A stretch of 64,000 nucleotides of DNA from JAJZEO01 sp964350315 (GTDB lineage Bacteria > Chlamydiota > Chlamydiia > Chlamydiales > 2-12-FULL-49-11). The notes beneath the pieces are model-generated. The model saw nothing but the letters and a program-made list of their open reading frames with translations, had not been told where the DNA came from and searched no databases. The first letter of the stretch is position 1. Each line of letters opens with the position of its first letter. Of the stretch, positions 48,909 through 57,156 are shown piece by piece. The stretch lies in NCBI GenBank assembly GCA_964350315.1, contig CAYGJD010000008.1, positions 1 to 64,000 of the forward strand. The letters are read 5' to 3'. The position numbers and the translations under genes are program-made.

Positions 48909-50324
48909 TTAATCTAACTTTTTTTTCACCGAAGATCCTGAAGATGAATCTTCTATAACAAAACCCAAAGCTTCAATTTTCTCTCTTGCAGCATCAGCAG
49001 AAGCCCAATCTTTGCTTTTTCTTGCAAGCTGCCTTTTTTCAAAAAGAGCTTGAACTTCATCGGGGATTTGGACTTTTCTTCTTTCCATAACGCCAAGCAC
49101 CTGGTTAATCTCCTGCATCGATTTTAAAACAAGCGAAGACTCTACCCTACCAACATGACCTTTATCTACTTCAGAATTGATTTGACGTATAAAATCAAAC
49201 ATCGCTGCAATAGCTGCTGAAATATTTAGATCGTCGAACAATTCAGTCACAAAATTTAGTTTCATTTGATGAATGATGGCTTTCACATCTGTCGGAGCAC
49301 CTACATCTTCATCTATTACCTTCAAACGATCAATGAAGTCATCAATACGCCGCAGTGCATGCCTTGCTCCATCAAGCCCTTCAGAAGTAAAATTTAATTG
49401 TGTTCTGTAATGAGTGCCTATCAGAAGGTAACGAATCTCCCTTCCTGTATAACCCTGCTTCAATAGATCTTTTAACGTGTAGAAGTTCCCAAGTGATTTT
49501 GACATCTTCTTTCCATCAACAATCAAATGTGCCGCATGCATCCAGTGACGAGAAAAACATTGGTTTGTGCATGCCTCTGATTGTGCAATTTCATTTTCAT
49601 GGTGTGGAAACATGTTATCAACGCCGCCGACATGAAGATCTATTGTTTCCCCAAGATAACGAATAGCCATTGCAGAACATTCAATATGCCAACCTGGCCT
49701 TCCTTTTCCCCAAGGAGCTTCCCAAAAGACATCTCCGTCTCTTTCTTCATCATATGCTTTCCACAAGACAAAATCAGACAGATTTTCTTTATCATACTCA
49801 TCGCTATCTACGCGATTAGAGGCTCCAATTTTTAGCTCATCAATAGAAAATCCTGACAAATCCCCATATTTTTTGAATTTTGCAATTCGAAAAAACACGT
49901 TTCCATCACCCTTTGTATAGGCGTAATCTTTTTGTAACAGAGAATCAATCATTGAAATCATCTCTTCAACGTGATCAGTTGCGTTAGGATAAACCTCAGC
50001 TGGCTGTACATTTAACTCTTTTAGATCTTTAAAAAACTCTTCTGTATATTGCAGGGTCAAAACCTTCAACGGAAGTCCAGCAGCAACAGACTGTCTAATC
50101 GTTTTATCATCTACATCGGTTATATTCATCACGTGAAATATCTGCATACCAGACAAAAGAATCGTTCGCCTAAGAAGATCTTCAAAAACATAGGTCCTTA
50201 GATTGCCTATATGAGCATAATTGTACACTGTTGGACCACATGTGTACATTTTAAGAGTTCTGCCATCAGCGGGCTTTAATTCAACCTTTTTACCTAATTT
50301 TGTATCAAAGATCTCAAACTTCAT
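48909..50324 (-). CDS. cysS: Cysteinyl-tRNA synthetase
   Basis: A 471-residue class I synthetase. Zinc ligands: Cys in YTCGPTVYN, CSAMA and HHENE. The HIGH box is HIGN in YNYAHIGNLRTYV, and the KMSKS loop is KKMSKSLGN. The C-terminal anticodon-binding helical domain is complete. It charges tRNA-Cys. Its ATG overlaps the stop of aas (4 bp), so it is translated from a polycistronic message with aas. Confidence 0.97.
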   Translation of the reverse strand: MKFEIFDTKLGKKVELKPADGRTLKMYTCGPTVYNYAHIGNLRTYVFEDLLRRTILLSGMQIFHVMNITDVDDKTIRQSVAAGLPLKVLTLQYTEEFFKDLKELNVQPAEVYPNATDHVEEMISMIDSLLQKDYAYTKGDGNVFFRIAKFKKYGDLSGFSIDELKIGASNRVDSDEYDKENLSDFVLWKAYDEERDGDVFWEAPWGKGRPGWHIECSAMAIRYLGETIDLHVGGVDNMFPHHENEIAQSEACTNQCFSRHWMHAAHLIVDGKKMSKSLGNFYTLKDLLKQGYTGREIRYLLIGTHYRTQLNFTSEGLDGARHALRRIDDFIDRLKVIDEDVGAPTDVKAIIHQMKLNFVTELFDDLNISAAIAAMFDFIRQINSEVDKGHVGRVESSLVLKSMQEINQVLGVMERRKVQIPDEVQALFEKRQLARKSKDWASADAAREKIEALGFVIEDSSSGSSVKKKLD

Positions 50325-53077
50325 TTCACACTCTTTTGTCCTGGAGAACCATTGCCATTTTTGTCCAACAGTTCAAATAATTTACGAAGACAAACTTTTC
50401 CAGACTTCAGCATAGGTATCTCGCTAATTATTTTTACTTCATTCACCTTGTACAATCTCGCAAATCCAGCTTCAATCAAGGCTTTATTGATATCATCTAA
50501 TGAGATTTGAATTTCACTAAACAATACCACTTTAGTACTTCCCGTTGGCATTTCTTTTGGAACGCAAGCAAATGGAGAGTGGCTTTGATCTTGAGGTATC
50601 CACCCCTTTTCCTTAGCTTTTTCGTTTAATTTTGCTTCGATGGCAACAACATTAATCATTTCTCCACCACGCTTGAAGCTCAACTTCATTCGTCCTTCTA
50701 AGAAAAGATACCCCTCATCATCAAGATATCCTAAATCGCCTGTTTTGAAATAAGACTTCCCATTAACAGTGACAAAATAATTTGTATTGTCTTGCTTATA
50801 ATATCCACCGAAGACTGAATCTCCTCTGACACAAACTTCTCCAATCTGATGATTATCAAGACATTTTCCACTTTCTTGATCTCGGATGATCATTTCAACA
50901 GAAGGGATAACCTTACCAACTCCGCGAGGTCTTGAGTAAATCTGATTCACAGAAATAATCGGGCTAGTCTCTGTCAGACCATACCCTTCAATAAACCAAA
51001 CATCACCCAGTTTATTGATAAACTGCATCAGTGATGGCGGAGCTCTTTCTGCTCCAGAAATAAACAATCTCAATGACTTTAACTGACTTAATGTAGCTAC
51101 TCTAAACAAATGAGAGTAAAAGGTTGGAGCAAGAGCGACCATTGTGACTCTCCACTTAAGGATTTCTTTTGCAATGGTTGATCCATCAAGCGGATCTGGG
51201 GTGAAAACTTCACGAGCACCAGTAAGAAGAGGCAATAAACCAAGCATCAAACCAAAGATATGGAATGGCGGAAGGGCCATGATTAGCACATCTTCAAGAT
51301 TCAAATCAATTGAATCGATCGCACACTTTTGATTCGACAAAATATTCTTGTGAGTCAATGGGACAGCTTTTGGTTGGGCCGTTGTTCCACTTGTAAATAA
51401 GACAACAGCTGTATCATTTTCTCTCAATAAATAAGCTGGAAACTTCTCTAAAACTTTTCTAGCAGATCTTTTTGCAAGCAATGCTCCAGAAATTTTTTCT
51501 TTTAATGTAAGACTTGCCTTCAGATCTTCAGCTAGAACAAATCTATCCAACGCTAGACCTAAATCTACGTTATCTAACCTTTGTAAAAATTTAGCAGAAC
51601 TTAAAACATGCTTGATTTCCATCAATTCAATTGCGTGGTTCATGAAATAAGAACCAACCGTCCAATTTAAAGGCACGGGCACTTTCCCTGCTAACATTGT
51701 TGCCATAATAAACAGATTTGCTGCCGTTGAAGAAGGAAGCATAATTCCAATATAGTTCCCTTCTAACTTTTCAATCTTTCTCGCTAAAATAACAACAGCT
51801 CTCTTTAGAGCGCTATAAGTCATGATCCCACTTGCCAAATCTGCGGCCGCCGGGTGATTTCCCATACGATCACACTGTAATAAAAACGTCTCTATCAAAG
51901 TACCTGTATCGCAATGTGGATATTTAGGCTCAGGTCTATACTTCTTCAGCTTTGGCCAAGAAGAACCTAAGACTGGCTCTCTTTTTCTTGGTACACCTTC
52001 TGCATTTTCTGAATGCATCGCAGCTTTAAATAAGTCTTGAACAGTTTTAAGATCACCGGGATCTACTGAAGAATCAATGTCGTAATGAGCATCCAAATAA
52101 GAATACAAAGATGCAATATTAAGTGAATCTAAACCCACATCTTGTACAAGATCGTGGAAATCATCAATGTCCTTTACAGACTTTTCTGACAACTCTGAGA
52201 GTTGGTACATGATATCTTGTCTAATATGATTCGGTACAGATAACATTTGTACTGATGCAGGCCTTCTTGGACTTAGACTTAGCTCGGGAATCTTCTTAGA
52301 CCAAATCGAATGAGAAACCTGAACTAAATCCTCAGTATCAGTTATTTTTCCATCTTTTGTTGGATATTGATTGTAGAATTTTTCAAGCGCACGATTAAAT
52401 TCCATTCTAGTCCCATTCTTAGGGAAATCTTTAGGAGGCAAGGCAAATTCAATTGTAACTTTACGTCTTGGAGAGAAGAAAATAAAGTTCTTCAAACCAT
52501 TCCAAATTCCCATGCTTATCATCTTCCAAAAATCTGGTGCTTCGCGCGTGTATGCTTTTGAAAACGAACTTCCCCATAACCCTGTAGTTCTAACTAGTAA
52601 GATTTCTGTATTTTTTGTTTCTTGAATTGTTGCGTGAGCAAGAGATCTTCCACCAATACGCTCTTTTCCAGAATCTTTCAGACCTGCACTTGGATAAAGC
52701 AAAATATGAGCTCCTGAATCCAAATCAGCCACAACATCTTGAAATAGCTCTTTTGCTTTTTTCAACTTATAATCACTGACCGCTCTATCAAACTCAGCTA
52801 CAGGCTTTGCTTTGACTAATTTCATGAAAAATTTAGCAAATCGATAATAATAGAATTTCTCTGTCACCAATGGTCTGACTTTAAAATCAAACCCGAGAAT
52901 CGTCATGATCATAAACGGTTCAATTTCAGCGGAATGATTAGGTAGAACTAAAACGCCCTTCCCCTTAAGCCTCGGATCCTTAAAAACTTCGGTTCCTTTA
53001 ACTTCTATTTTATAACGAAGACCTAAGCAGAATTTGAAAATCCACTTAAATATCACAAGCAATACATATCTAATCAT
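50321..53077 (-). CDS. aas: Three-domain acyltransferase-ACP-acyl-ACP synthetase (Aas-like)
   Basis: A 918-residue fusion. Residues 1-240 are a PlsC-type acyltransferase with a membrane anchor and catalytic NHSAEIE, so HX4E in place of the usual HX4D (His48, Glu53). Residues about 283-355 are an acyl-carrier domain with the phosphopantetheine serine Ser318 in GLDSLN. Residues about 395-910 are an AMP-forming acyl-ACP/CoA ligase with TSGTTAQPK (562-570), GYGLTETSP and KTGDLGYLD. Aas activates fatty acids and acylates lysophospholipids, salvaging host fatty acids. E. coli Aas has two domains and lacks the internal carrier. It heads an operon with cysS. Confidence 0.92.
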   Translation of the reverse strand: MIRYVLLVIFKWIFKFCLGLRYKIEVKGTEVFKDPRLKGKGVLVLPNHSAEIEPFMIMTILGFDFKVRPLVTEKFYYYRFAKFFMKLVKAKPVAEFDRAVSDYKLKKAKELFQDVVADLDSGAHILLYPSAGLKDSGKERIGGRSLAHATIQETKNTEILLVRTTGLWGSSFSKAYTREAPDFWKMISMGIWNGLKNFIFFSPRRKVTIEFALPPKDFPKNGTRMEFNRALEKFYNQYPTKDGKITDTEDLVQVSHSIWSKKIPELSLSPRRPASVQMLSVPNHIRQDIMYQLSELSEKSVKDIDDFHDLVQDVGLDSLNIASLYSYLDAHYDIDSSVDPGDLKTVQDLFKAAMHSENAEGVPRKREPVLGSSWPKLKKYRPEPKYPHCDTGTLIETFLLQCDRMGNHPAAADLASGIMTYSALKRAVVILARKIEKLEGNYIGIMLPSSTAANLFIMATMLAGKVPVPLNWTVGSYFMNHAIELMEIKHVLSSAKFLQRLDNVDLGLALDRFVLAEDLKASLTLKEKISGALLAKRSARKVLEKFPAYLLRENDTAVVLFTSGTTAQPKAVPLTHKNILSNQKCAIDSIDLNLEDVLIMALPPFHIFGLMLGLLPLLTGAREVFTPDPLDGSTIAKEILKWRVTMVALAPTFYSHLFRVATLSQLKSLRLFISGAERAPPSLMQFINKLGDVWFIEGYGLTETSPIISVNQIYSRPRGVGKVIPSVEMIIRDQESGKCLDNHQIGEVCVRGDSVFGGYYKQDNTNYFVTVNGKSYFKTGDLGYLDDEGYLFLEGRMKLSFKRGGEMINVVAIEAKLNEKAKEKGWIPQDQSHSPFACVPKEMPTGSTKVVLFSEIQISLDDINKALIEAGFARLYKVNEVKIISEIPMLKSGKVCLRKLFELLDKNGNGSPGQKSVK

Positions 53078-53344
53078 AACTAATCTAATGCCTTAAGTTC
53101 AAAAAGTGTTGTCGTTAGCGTCTCTGCGGAATTGAGTTATACCAGTTTTCTCGTTTTTTTTAAAGTTATTTCTGGTGAATAAAACTTTGGGACTTAATTA
53201 TTAACAATTATGAGTACATATTATAAATGTTGACTAATACTGACTTATACATAGTAAATGTAACTGAGTGATTGCTCTATAGAGTATAAAAAATTGAGAT
53301 TCAAGAAGCAACGTCTTGAAAAATCAATGAAAGGTAAAAAAGAC

Positions 53345-53494
53345 ATGGCAAAAGACAATAACCTTACATCGAAAATTCGTATCATCATGGAGCAGATCAA
53401 AAATCAAGCCCTCCTCGAAGAAAAGAAAAGAAAAAAAAATCGATCATATACTATCCATCCAGACCAAAAGAAAAATAAAAAAGATAAGAAATAA
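53345..53494 (+). CDS. Small very basic protein
   Basis: A 49-residue product if translation starts at ATG 53345 (AAAGG lies 10 bases upstream). ATG 53327 would give 55 residues, and the frame opens at TTG 53294. One amphipathic helix (TSKIRIIMEQIKNQALLEEKKRKKN) precedes a Lys-rich tail. It might bind nucleic acid or ribosomes. Coding potential is supported only by the ribosome-binding site and composition, so this call is tentative. A T-rich stretch follows the stop. Confidence 0.4.
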   Translation: MAKDNNLTSKIRIIMEQIKNQALLEEKKRKKNRSYTIHPDQKKNKKDKK

Positions 53495-53558
53495 AAAATT
53501 CTCTTTACGCATAAGATTAGGAAAATCAACAAAATATTTAAATACGTGAATCTTTTTG

Positions 53559-53586
53559 TTGACATGCGTTGAAATTTTGTTATAAA
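53559..53586 (+). promoter_or_regulatory. Strong promoter of the 82-residue protein gene
   Basis: TTGACA (53559-53564), a 16-bp spacer and TATAAA (53581-53586), followed by a perfect GAGGAGG ribosome-binding site before the ATG at 53628. Confidence 0.7.
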
Positions 53587-53627
53587 GAATATCTTTACGA
53601 TATGTGAATTCTGAGGAGGATATCACT

Positions 53628-53876
53628 ATGGACGGAGTTAGCCCAACACCAAGTTCAAATAATGTTCCCCCATCAATTAAGTTTGACATGGAACATGAAC
53701 GCCAGATCACAGCAGTAGCACAATCTCGCGTTCCAATGACACCTAAGCAACCAAAAGATGCCGACCATTCTTTTTCACTCGGAAAAAAGAAAACTGAACT
53801 TAATCACATGATGCCATGGATGCAAATGCCTCAAGGCAGCAAGTCAATGAGTGGAAGACAAATCCAAGTATTTTAA
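53628..53876 (+). CDS. Small hydrophilic protein, strongly expressed by its signals
   Basis: An 82-residue protein. ATG 53628 is chosen over GTG 53604 because GAGGAGGA ends 7 bases before it. The sequence is Pro-, Ser- and Met-rich, without predicted membrane span or known motif (PTPSSNNVPP near the start, HMMPWMQMPQ near the end). It is probably disordered. A consensus promoter and ribosome-binding site suggest high expression, so it may be a structural, carrier or secreted protein. The stop overlaps the convergent bioY gene by 4 bp. Confidence 0.65.
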   Translation: MDGVSPTPSSNNVPPSIKFDMEHERQITAVAQSRVPMTPKQPKDADHSFSLGKKKTELNHMMPWMQMPQGSKSMSGRQIQVF

Positions 53877-54454
53877 AATACCTCATTTCTTTTGGCTGTC
53901 ATACCAAAGAATAGGGTTGTTAATAGAGCGCTCTTCATAACGTCTGTTACGATGTAAGGCAACACCCCAACAATGACAGCTTTTCCTAATCCACCAACAA
54001 TTGTAGAAAGATAGATAGCTCCAAAAAAGAGCACAATCATGTGACCAATGCTCATATCCAAAAACAAGCGTAAAGGTGTCTTAGTAGATCTTCTCTCATA
54101 GAGCATTCCTACAACATATGCTGCTACAACATACCCAATAAGATATCCACCAGTAGGGCCAACAAACGCAGCAAGTCCAATATATCCTGATGCAAAGACA
54201 GGAAGTCCCATTGCGCCTTGTGCTATCAGAGTAGAAGCCATCATTAGGGCCCCTCTTCTTCCAAGCAAAGCTGCAAAGAAAATAACCAAGCTATTTTGCA
54301 TTACAAATGGCACCGGCGAGAAAGGAAAATAGAGTCTTAGCTGAGCACATAAACCCACGACAATGGCAGCTAAAAAACCCATCGCTAACTGATCAAATAG
54401 TGTTGTTTTTTTCTCTTGATATGTCTTTATGTTAAGAGCATTCATCATCATCAT
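53873..54454 (-). CDS. bioY: Biotin transporter substrate-binding subunit BioY
   Basis: A 193-residue membrane protein with about six hydrophobic helices. It carries the BioY hallmarks FSPVPFVMQNSLVIF, LLGRRGALM, GPTGGYLIGYVVAAYVVG and a C-terminal LPYIVTDVMKSALL. BioY imports biotin as the S component of an ECF transporter or by itself. This suits an intracellular organism that lacks or supplements biotin synthesis. The start is one of four consecutive ATG codons; the first overlaps the Nudix stop as ATGA. Confidence 0.93.
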   Translation of the reverse strand: MMMMNALNIKTYQEKKTTLFDQLAMGFLAAIVVGLCAQLRLYFPFSPVPFVMQNSLVIFFAALLGRRGALMMASTLIAQGAMGLPVFASGYIGLAAFVGPTGGYLIGYVVAAYVVGMLYERRSTKTPLRLFLDMSIGHMIVLFFGAIYLSTIVGGLGKAVIVGVLPYIVTDVMKSALLTTLFFGMTAKRNEVF

Positions 54455-54876
54455 ACCTGCAATATTTGTGCCGCTTCACGGCAGATTCTTCTAGCTTCTT
54501 CAAATGTCAAATGCATTGGCGCTTCATTAATATCGATCCATTTTCCATCTAAGACTTCTTTTCGATCAATTTGACATAATTCAGGATTTATAACATTACC
54601 AATGTAATATTTTACAATTTTTAAAATGACATCCTTTCCAGATCGAAAGGAATATTGTTCTGTTAGAACTTGAGAGGAAAGCAACTTCTCATCAATTGAA
54701 AGATTTGTCTCTTCTAAAAGTTCGCGAATTGCAGTATCTATTGGAAGCTCACCTTCATTTGGATGTCCCTTTGGAAAACTCCAATGCCCACCTAAATGTT
54801 GAATGAGAAAAACTTCATATTTATTGTTTGGTTTTTTGATAACTGGCACAATTCCAAAAGAGAAATCTTCTAGCAT
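54451..54876 (-). CDS. Nudix hydrolase, probably dinucleoside-polyphosphate (Ap4A) type
   Basis: A 141-residue protein with a complete Nudix box, GHPNEGELPIDTAIRELLEETNL, preceded by WSFPKGH, the usual context of bis(5'-nucleosyl)-tetraphosphatases. These cleave Ap4A to ATP and AMP. A Nudix gene next to fabF is found in Chlamydia at the same place. It lies between fabF and bioY, overlapping bioY by 4 bp and starting 5 bp after fabF, so these genes form one unit. Confidence 0.88.
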   Translation of the reverse strand: MLEDFSFGIVPVIKKPNNKYEVFLIQHLGGHWSFPKGHPNEGELPIDTAIRELLEETNLSIDEKLLSSQVLTEQYSFRSGKDVILKIVKYYIGNVINPELCQIDRKEVLDGKWIDINEAPMHLTFEEARRICREAAQILQV

Positions 54877-54881
54877 AAGAT

Positions 54882-56132
54882 CTATATCCCTTCATTAAAA
54901 CGTGATACCGCAATAACTGCATTATGTCCACCGAAACCAAAAGAATTTGAAATAGCAGTATTTACTACATGCTTTTTCGCTTTTCCAGCAATAATATCGA
55001 TACCTTCAAGCTCTGGTTCTATTTCTGTCACATTGATTGTTGGATGTAGCATATTTTTTTCAATTGCCTTAAGAATTACCACCATCTCTAGCGCTCCGCA
55101 ACCTCCAAGGGCATGACCAATCAGTGATTTTGTCGCATTCACTTTAATCTTATTCATTGAGTTTCCGAATACTTTTCTTAAAGCTCGAATTTCACACAAA
55201 TCACCAACAGGCGTTGACGTAGCATGAGCATTCACATAATCAACTTCTTCAGGTTTTATATTTCCATCTTTTAAAGCTTCTTTTATACACCTTGCTACCT
55301 CTGTGCCTTCTGGGAGTGGTTCAGTCATATGATGAGCATCACAAGTCATAAAACCACCTCTATATTCAGCAAGTATCGGAGCACCGCGAGCCAGTGCATG
55401 CTCAAGAGATTCCAAAACAAACACTCCAGCCCCTTCCCCTAAAACGAAACCATCTCGTTTTATATCCCAAGGCTTAGAAGCTTCCTTGGGAACTGGTCCC
55501 CGAGAAAGAGCTCTTAAAGAACAAAAACCTGCAAAACAAAGCGGATTCATTGTTGCTTCAACTCCACCTGTGATCATCACATCAGCATGACCTGATCTAA
55601 TATGTTCAGCAGCGGAAACTATTGAATGATTTGACGTAGCGCAGGCTGTCGAAATTGAATAATTTGGGCCTCTAAAACCTAAATCTACTGCAATTCTTCC
55701 GCCCGGCATGTTTGTAATGATATAAGGAACAAAAAATGGTGAAACTCTTTTAGCTCCCTTAAGGGCCAGCGTTTTTGCATTTTCATAAAAAACATTCATC
55801 CCCCCCATTCCTGATCCAACAAGAACCCCTGCTCTTGATTTATCGACAGAATCAAGGTCTAGTTTTGCATGTTTAACCGCATCTCTTGCCGCAGACATTG
55901 CAAATGGAATGCATAAATCAATTCTTCTTGCATCTTTCTTATCGAGGACATCTTCTGGTGAAAAACCCGTTACCCTAGCTGCAAATTGCGTTGTGCATTC
56001 ATTAAGGTCAACTCCCTCTATGAAATCAACTCCACTCTTTCCTGCCAATAAACTATTATAAAACTCTTCAGGATCCTTTCCAAAGCAAGAAACAAGGCCC
56101 ATCCCTGTGATTACAACTCTTTTTCTTTCCAT
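54882..56132 (-). CDS. fabF: 3-oxoacyl-[ACP] synthase II (FabF)
   Basis: A 416-residue condensing enzyme of standard length. The nucleophile is Cys in ISTACATSNHS, with the active-site His in VNAHATSTPVGD and a second His in KSLIGHALGGCGALE. It extends acyl-ACP with malonyl-ACP in fatty acid synthesis. It lies upstream of a Nudix gene and downstream of rsfS on the minus strand, with a 74-bp gap before it. Confidence 0.97.
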   Translation of the reverse strand: MERKRVVITGMGLVSCFGKDPEEFYNSLLAGKSGVDFIEGVDLNECTTQFAARVTGFSPEDVLDKKDARRIDLCIPFAMSAARDAVKHAKLDLDSVDKSRAGVLVGSGMGGMNVFYENAKTLALKGAKRVSPFFVPYIITNMPGGRIAVDLGFRGPNYSISTACATSNHSIVSAAEHIRSGHADVMITGGVEATMNPLCFAGFCSLRALSRGPVPKEASKPWDIKRDGFVLGEGAGVFVLESLEHALARGAPILAEYRGGFMTCDAHHMTEPLPEGTEVARCIKEALKDGNIKPEEVDYVNAHATSTPVGDLCEIRALRKVFGNSMNKIKVNATKSLIGHALGGCGALEMVVILKAIEKNMLHPTINVTEIEPELEGIDIIAGKAKKHVVNTAISNSFGFGGHNAVIAVSRFNEGI

Positions 56133-56206
56133 AAGAAAATCCTTTAAAGTTATTGCTAGATATCATACTTACGTAAAGAACAATTTTCAAGCAGAAATCA
56201 AAAGAC

Positions 56207-56572
56207 CTATGCTGAAATAGAGAGATTCAACTCGACTACCTTACCACCTGACCAGAGCTCTTCAAGTTGGAATTTTTCTCGTGTATCAGGTTTAAATAAA
56301 TGAATAAGAATATCACAATAGTCAAGCAATATCCATTCTCCTGAATGTAGCCCTTCGACATGATGTGGCCGAATACCAAAATCATCTCTGAGTACTGAAA
56401 TAATTTCTTGAGCAATCGCCATGACATGTCTTTCTACATTTCCTTCTGCAATTACCAAATAATCGGCTACAGTCGAAAAATGTCCTACAGAAAGAGCTAA
56501 AATATTCAGCCCTTTTTTGTCATAGATTACTTGCGAAATCTTTTGAATTAAATCTTTACTATCCATTGTCAT
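56207..56572 (-). CDS. rsfS: Ribosomal silencing factor RsfS
   Basis: A 121-residue protein of family length. The signature DYLVIAEGNVERHVMAIAQ, and the downstream EGLHSGEWILLDYCDILIHLF are characteristic of RsfS (YbeB). It binds uL14 and blocks 30S-50S joining when nutrients are limiting. It overlaps nadD by 14 bp, a common pairing in bacteria. Confidence 0.95.
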   Translation of the reverse strand: MTMDSKDLIQKISQVIYDKKGLNILALSVGHFSTVADYLVIAEGNVERHVMAIAQEIISVLRDDFGIRPHHVEGLHSGEWILLDYCDILIHLFKPDTREKFQLEELWSGGKVVELNLSISA

Positions 56573-57140
56573 ACGCCTTAGAGTATAGTTGATACATTGT
56601 AATGTAGTCCAGAACTTTTGCAGAAAGAAATTTTTTGCATTCCTTTCCTTCGATGAATTTTTTCCTTATCATCGTGCTTGAAATATCAGTCCAAGTAATT
56701 GGACATAAATGTTTACCATCAAAACTTTTCTTACCGTTCTCATCTACTGCAAAAACAACTTTTACACTTGAATTTATTTCTTTTGCGTTTTTCCAAGTAT
56801 CAAAACTTTGAATTGCGTCTTGAGAAAGCAAAAGAGTGAATTCAGCTTGTTTAAATGTTTGTTTTAAAAATTTTATTGTGTCAATTGTGTAAGAAACGCC
56901 GCCCCGGTCAATCTCGACTGATGACACCTCTATTCCCTCCATTCCTTCGAACGCAAGCTTCACCATCTCAAATCGGCTTTTTGCATCTGCGTGAGGGGGA
57001 GTTTTAACTTTAAATGGAGAGACGTTTGCAACGACAACTATTACTTTATCAAGACCTAAGGATTCTTTCATTCTAGTCACAACAAACAAATGCCCTAAAT
57101 GAACTGGATCAAAGGTCCCTCCGAATATTCCGATTTTCAA
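56559..57140 (-). CDS. nadD: Nicotinate-nucleotide adenylyltransferase
   Basis: A 193-residue nucleotidyltransferase. GGTFDPVHLGHL is the HxxH nucleotide-binding motif, and the ISSTMIRKKF C-terminal segment is the ISSTxIR motif. It makes the dinucleotide from nicotinate mononucleotide and ATP for NAD. Position between a coiled-coil gene and rsfS; the latter overlap couples them. In my recollection Chlamydia lacks nadD at this place, so NAD synthesis may be more complete here. Confidence 0.93.
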   Translation of the reverse strand: MKIGIFGGTFDPVHLGHLFVVTRMKESLGLDKVIVVVANVSPFKVKTPPHADAKSRFEMVKLAFEGMEGIEVSSVEIDRGGVSYTIDTIKFLKQTFKQAEFTLLLSQDAIQSFDTWKNAKEINSSVKVVFAVDENGKKSFDGKHLCPITWTDISSTMIRKKFIEGKECKKFLSAKVLDYITMYQLYSKAYDNG

Positions 57141-57156
57141 AATATCCTCTTTAATT

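Noticed and set aside
53230..53257. TTGACT followed by a TAGTAA-like -10 before the small basic protein
   Set aside because: The -10 match is weak and the spacing ambiguous, so no promoter is annotated.
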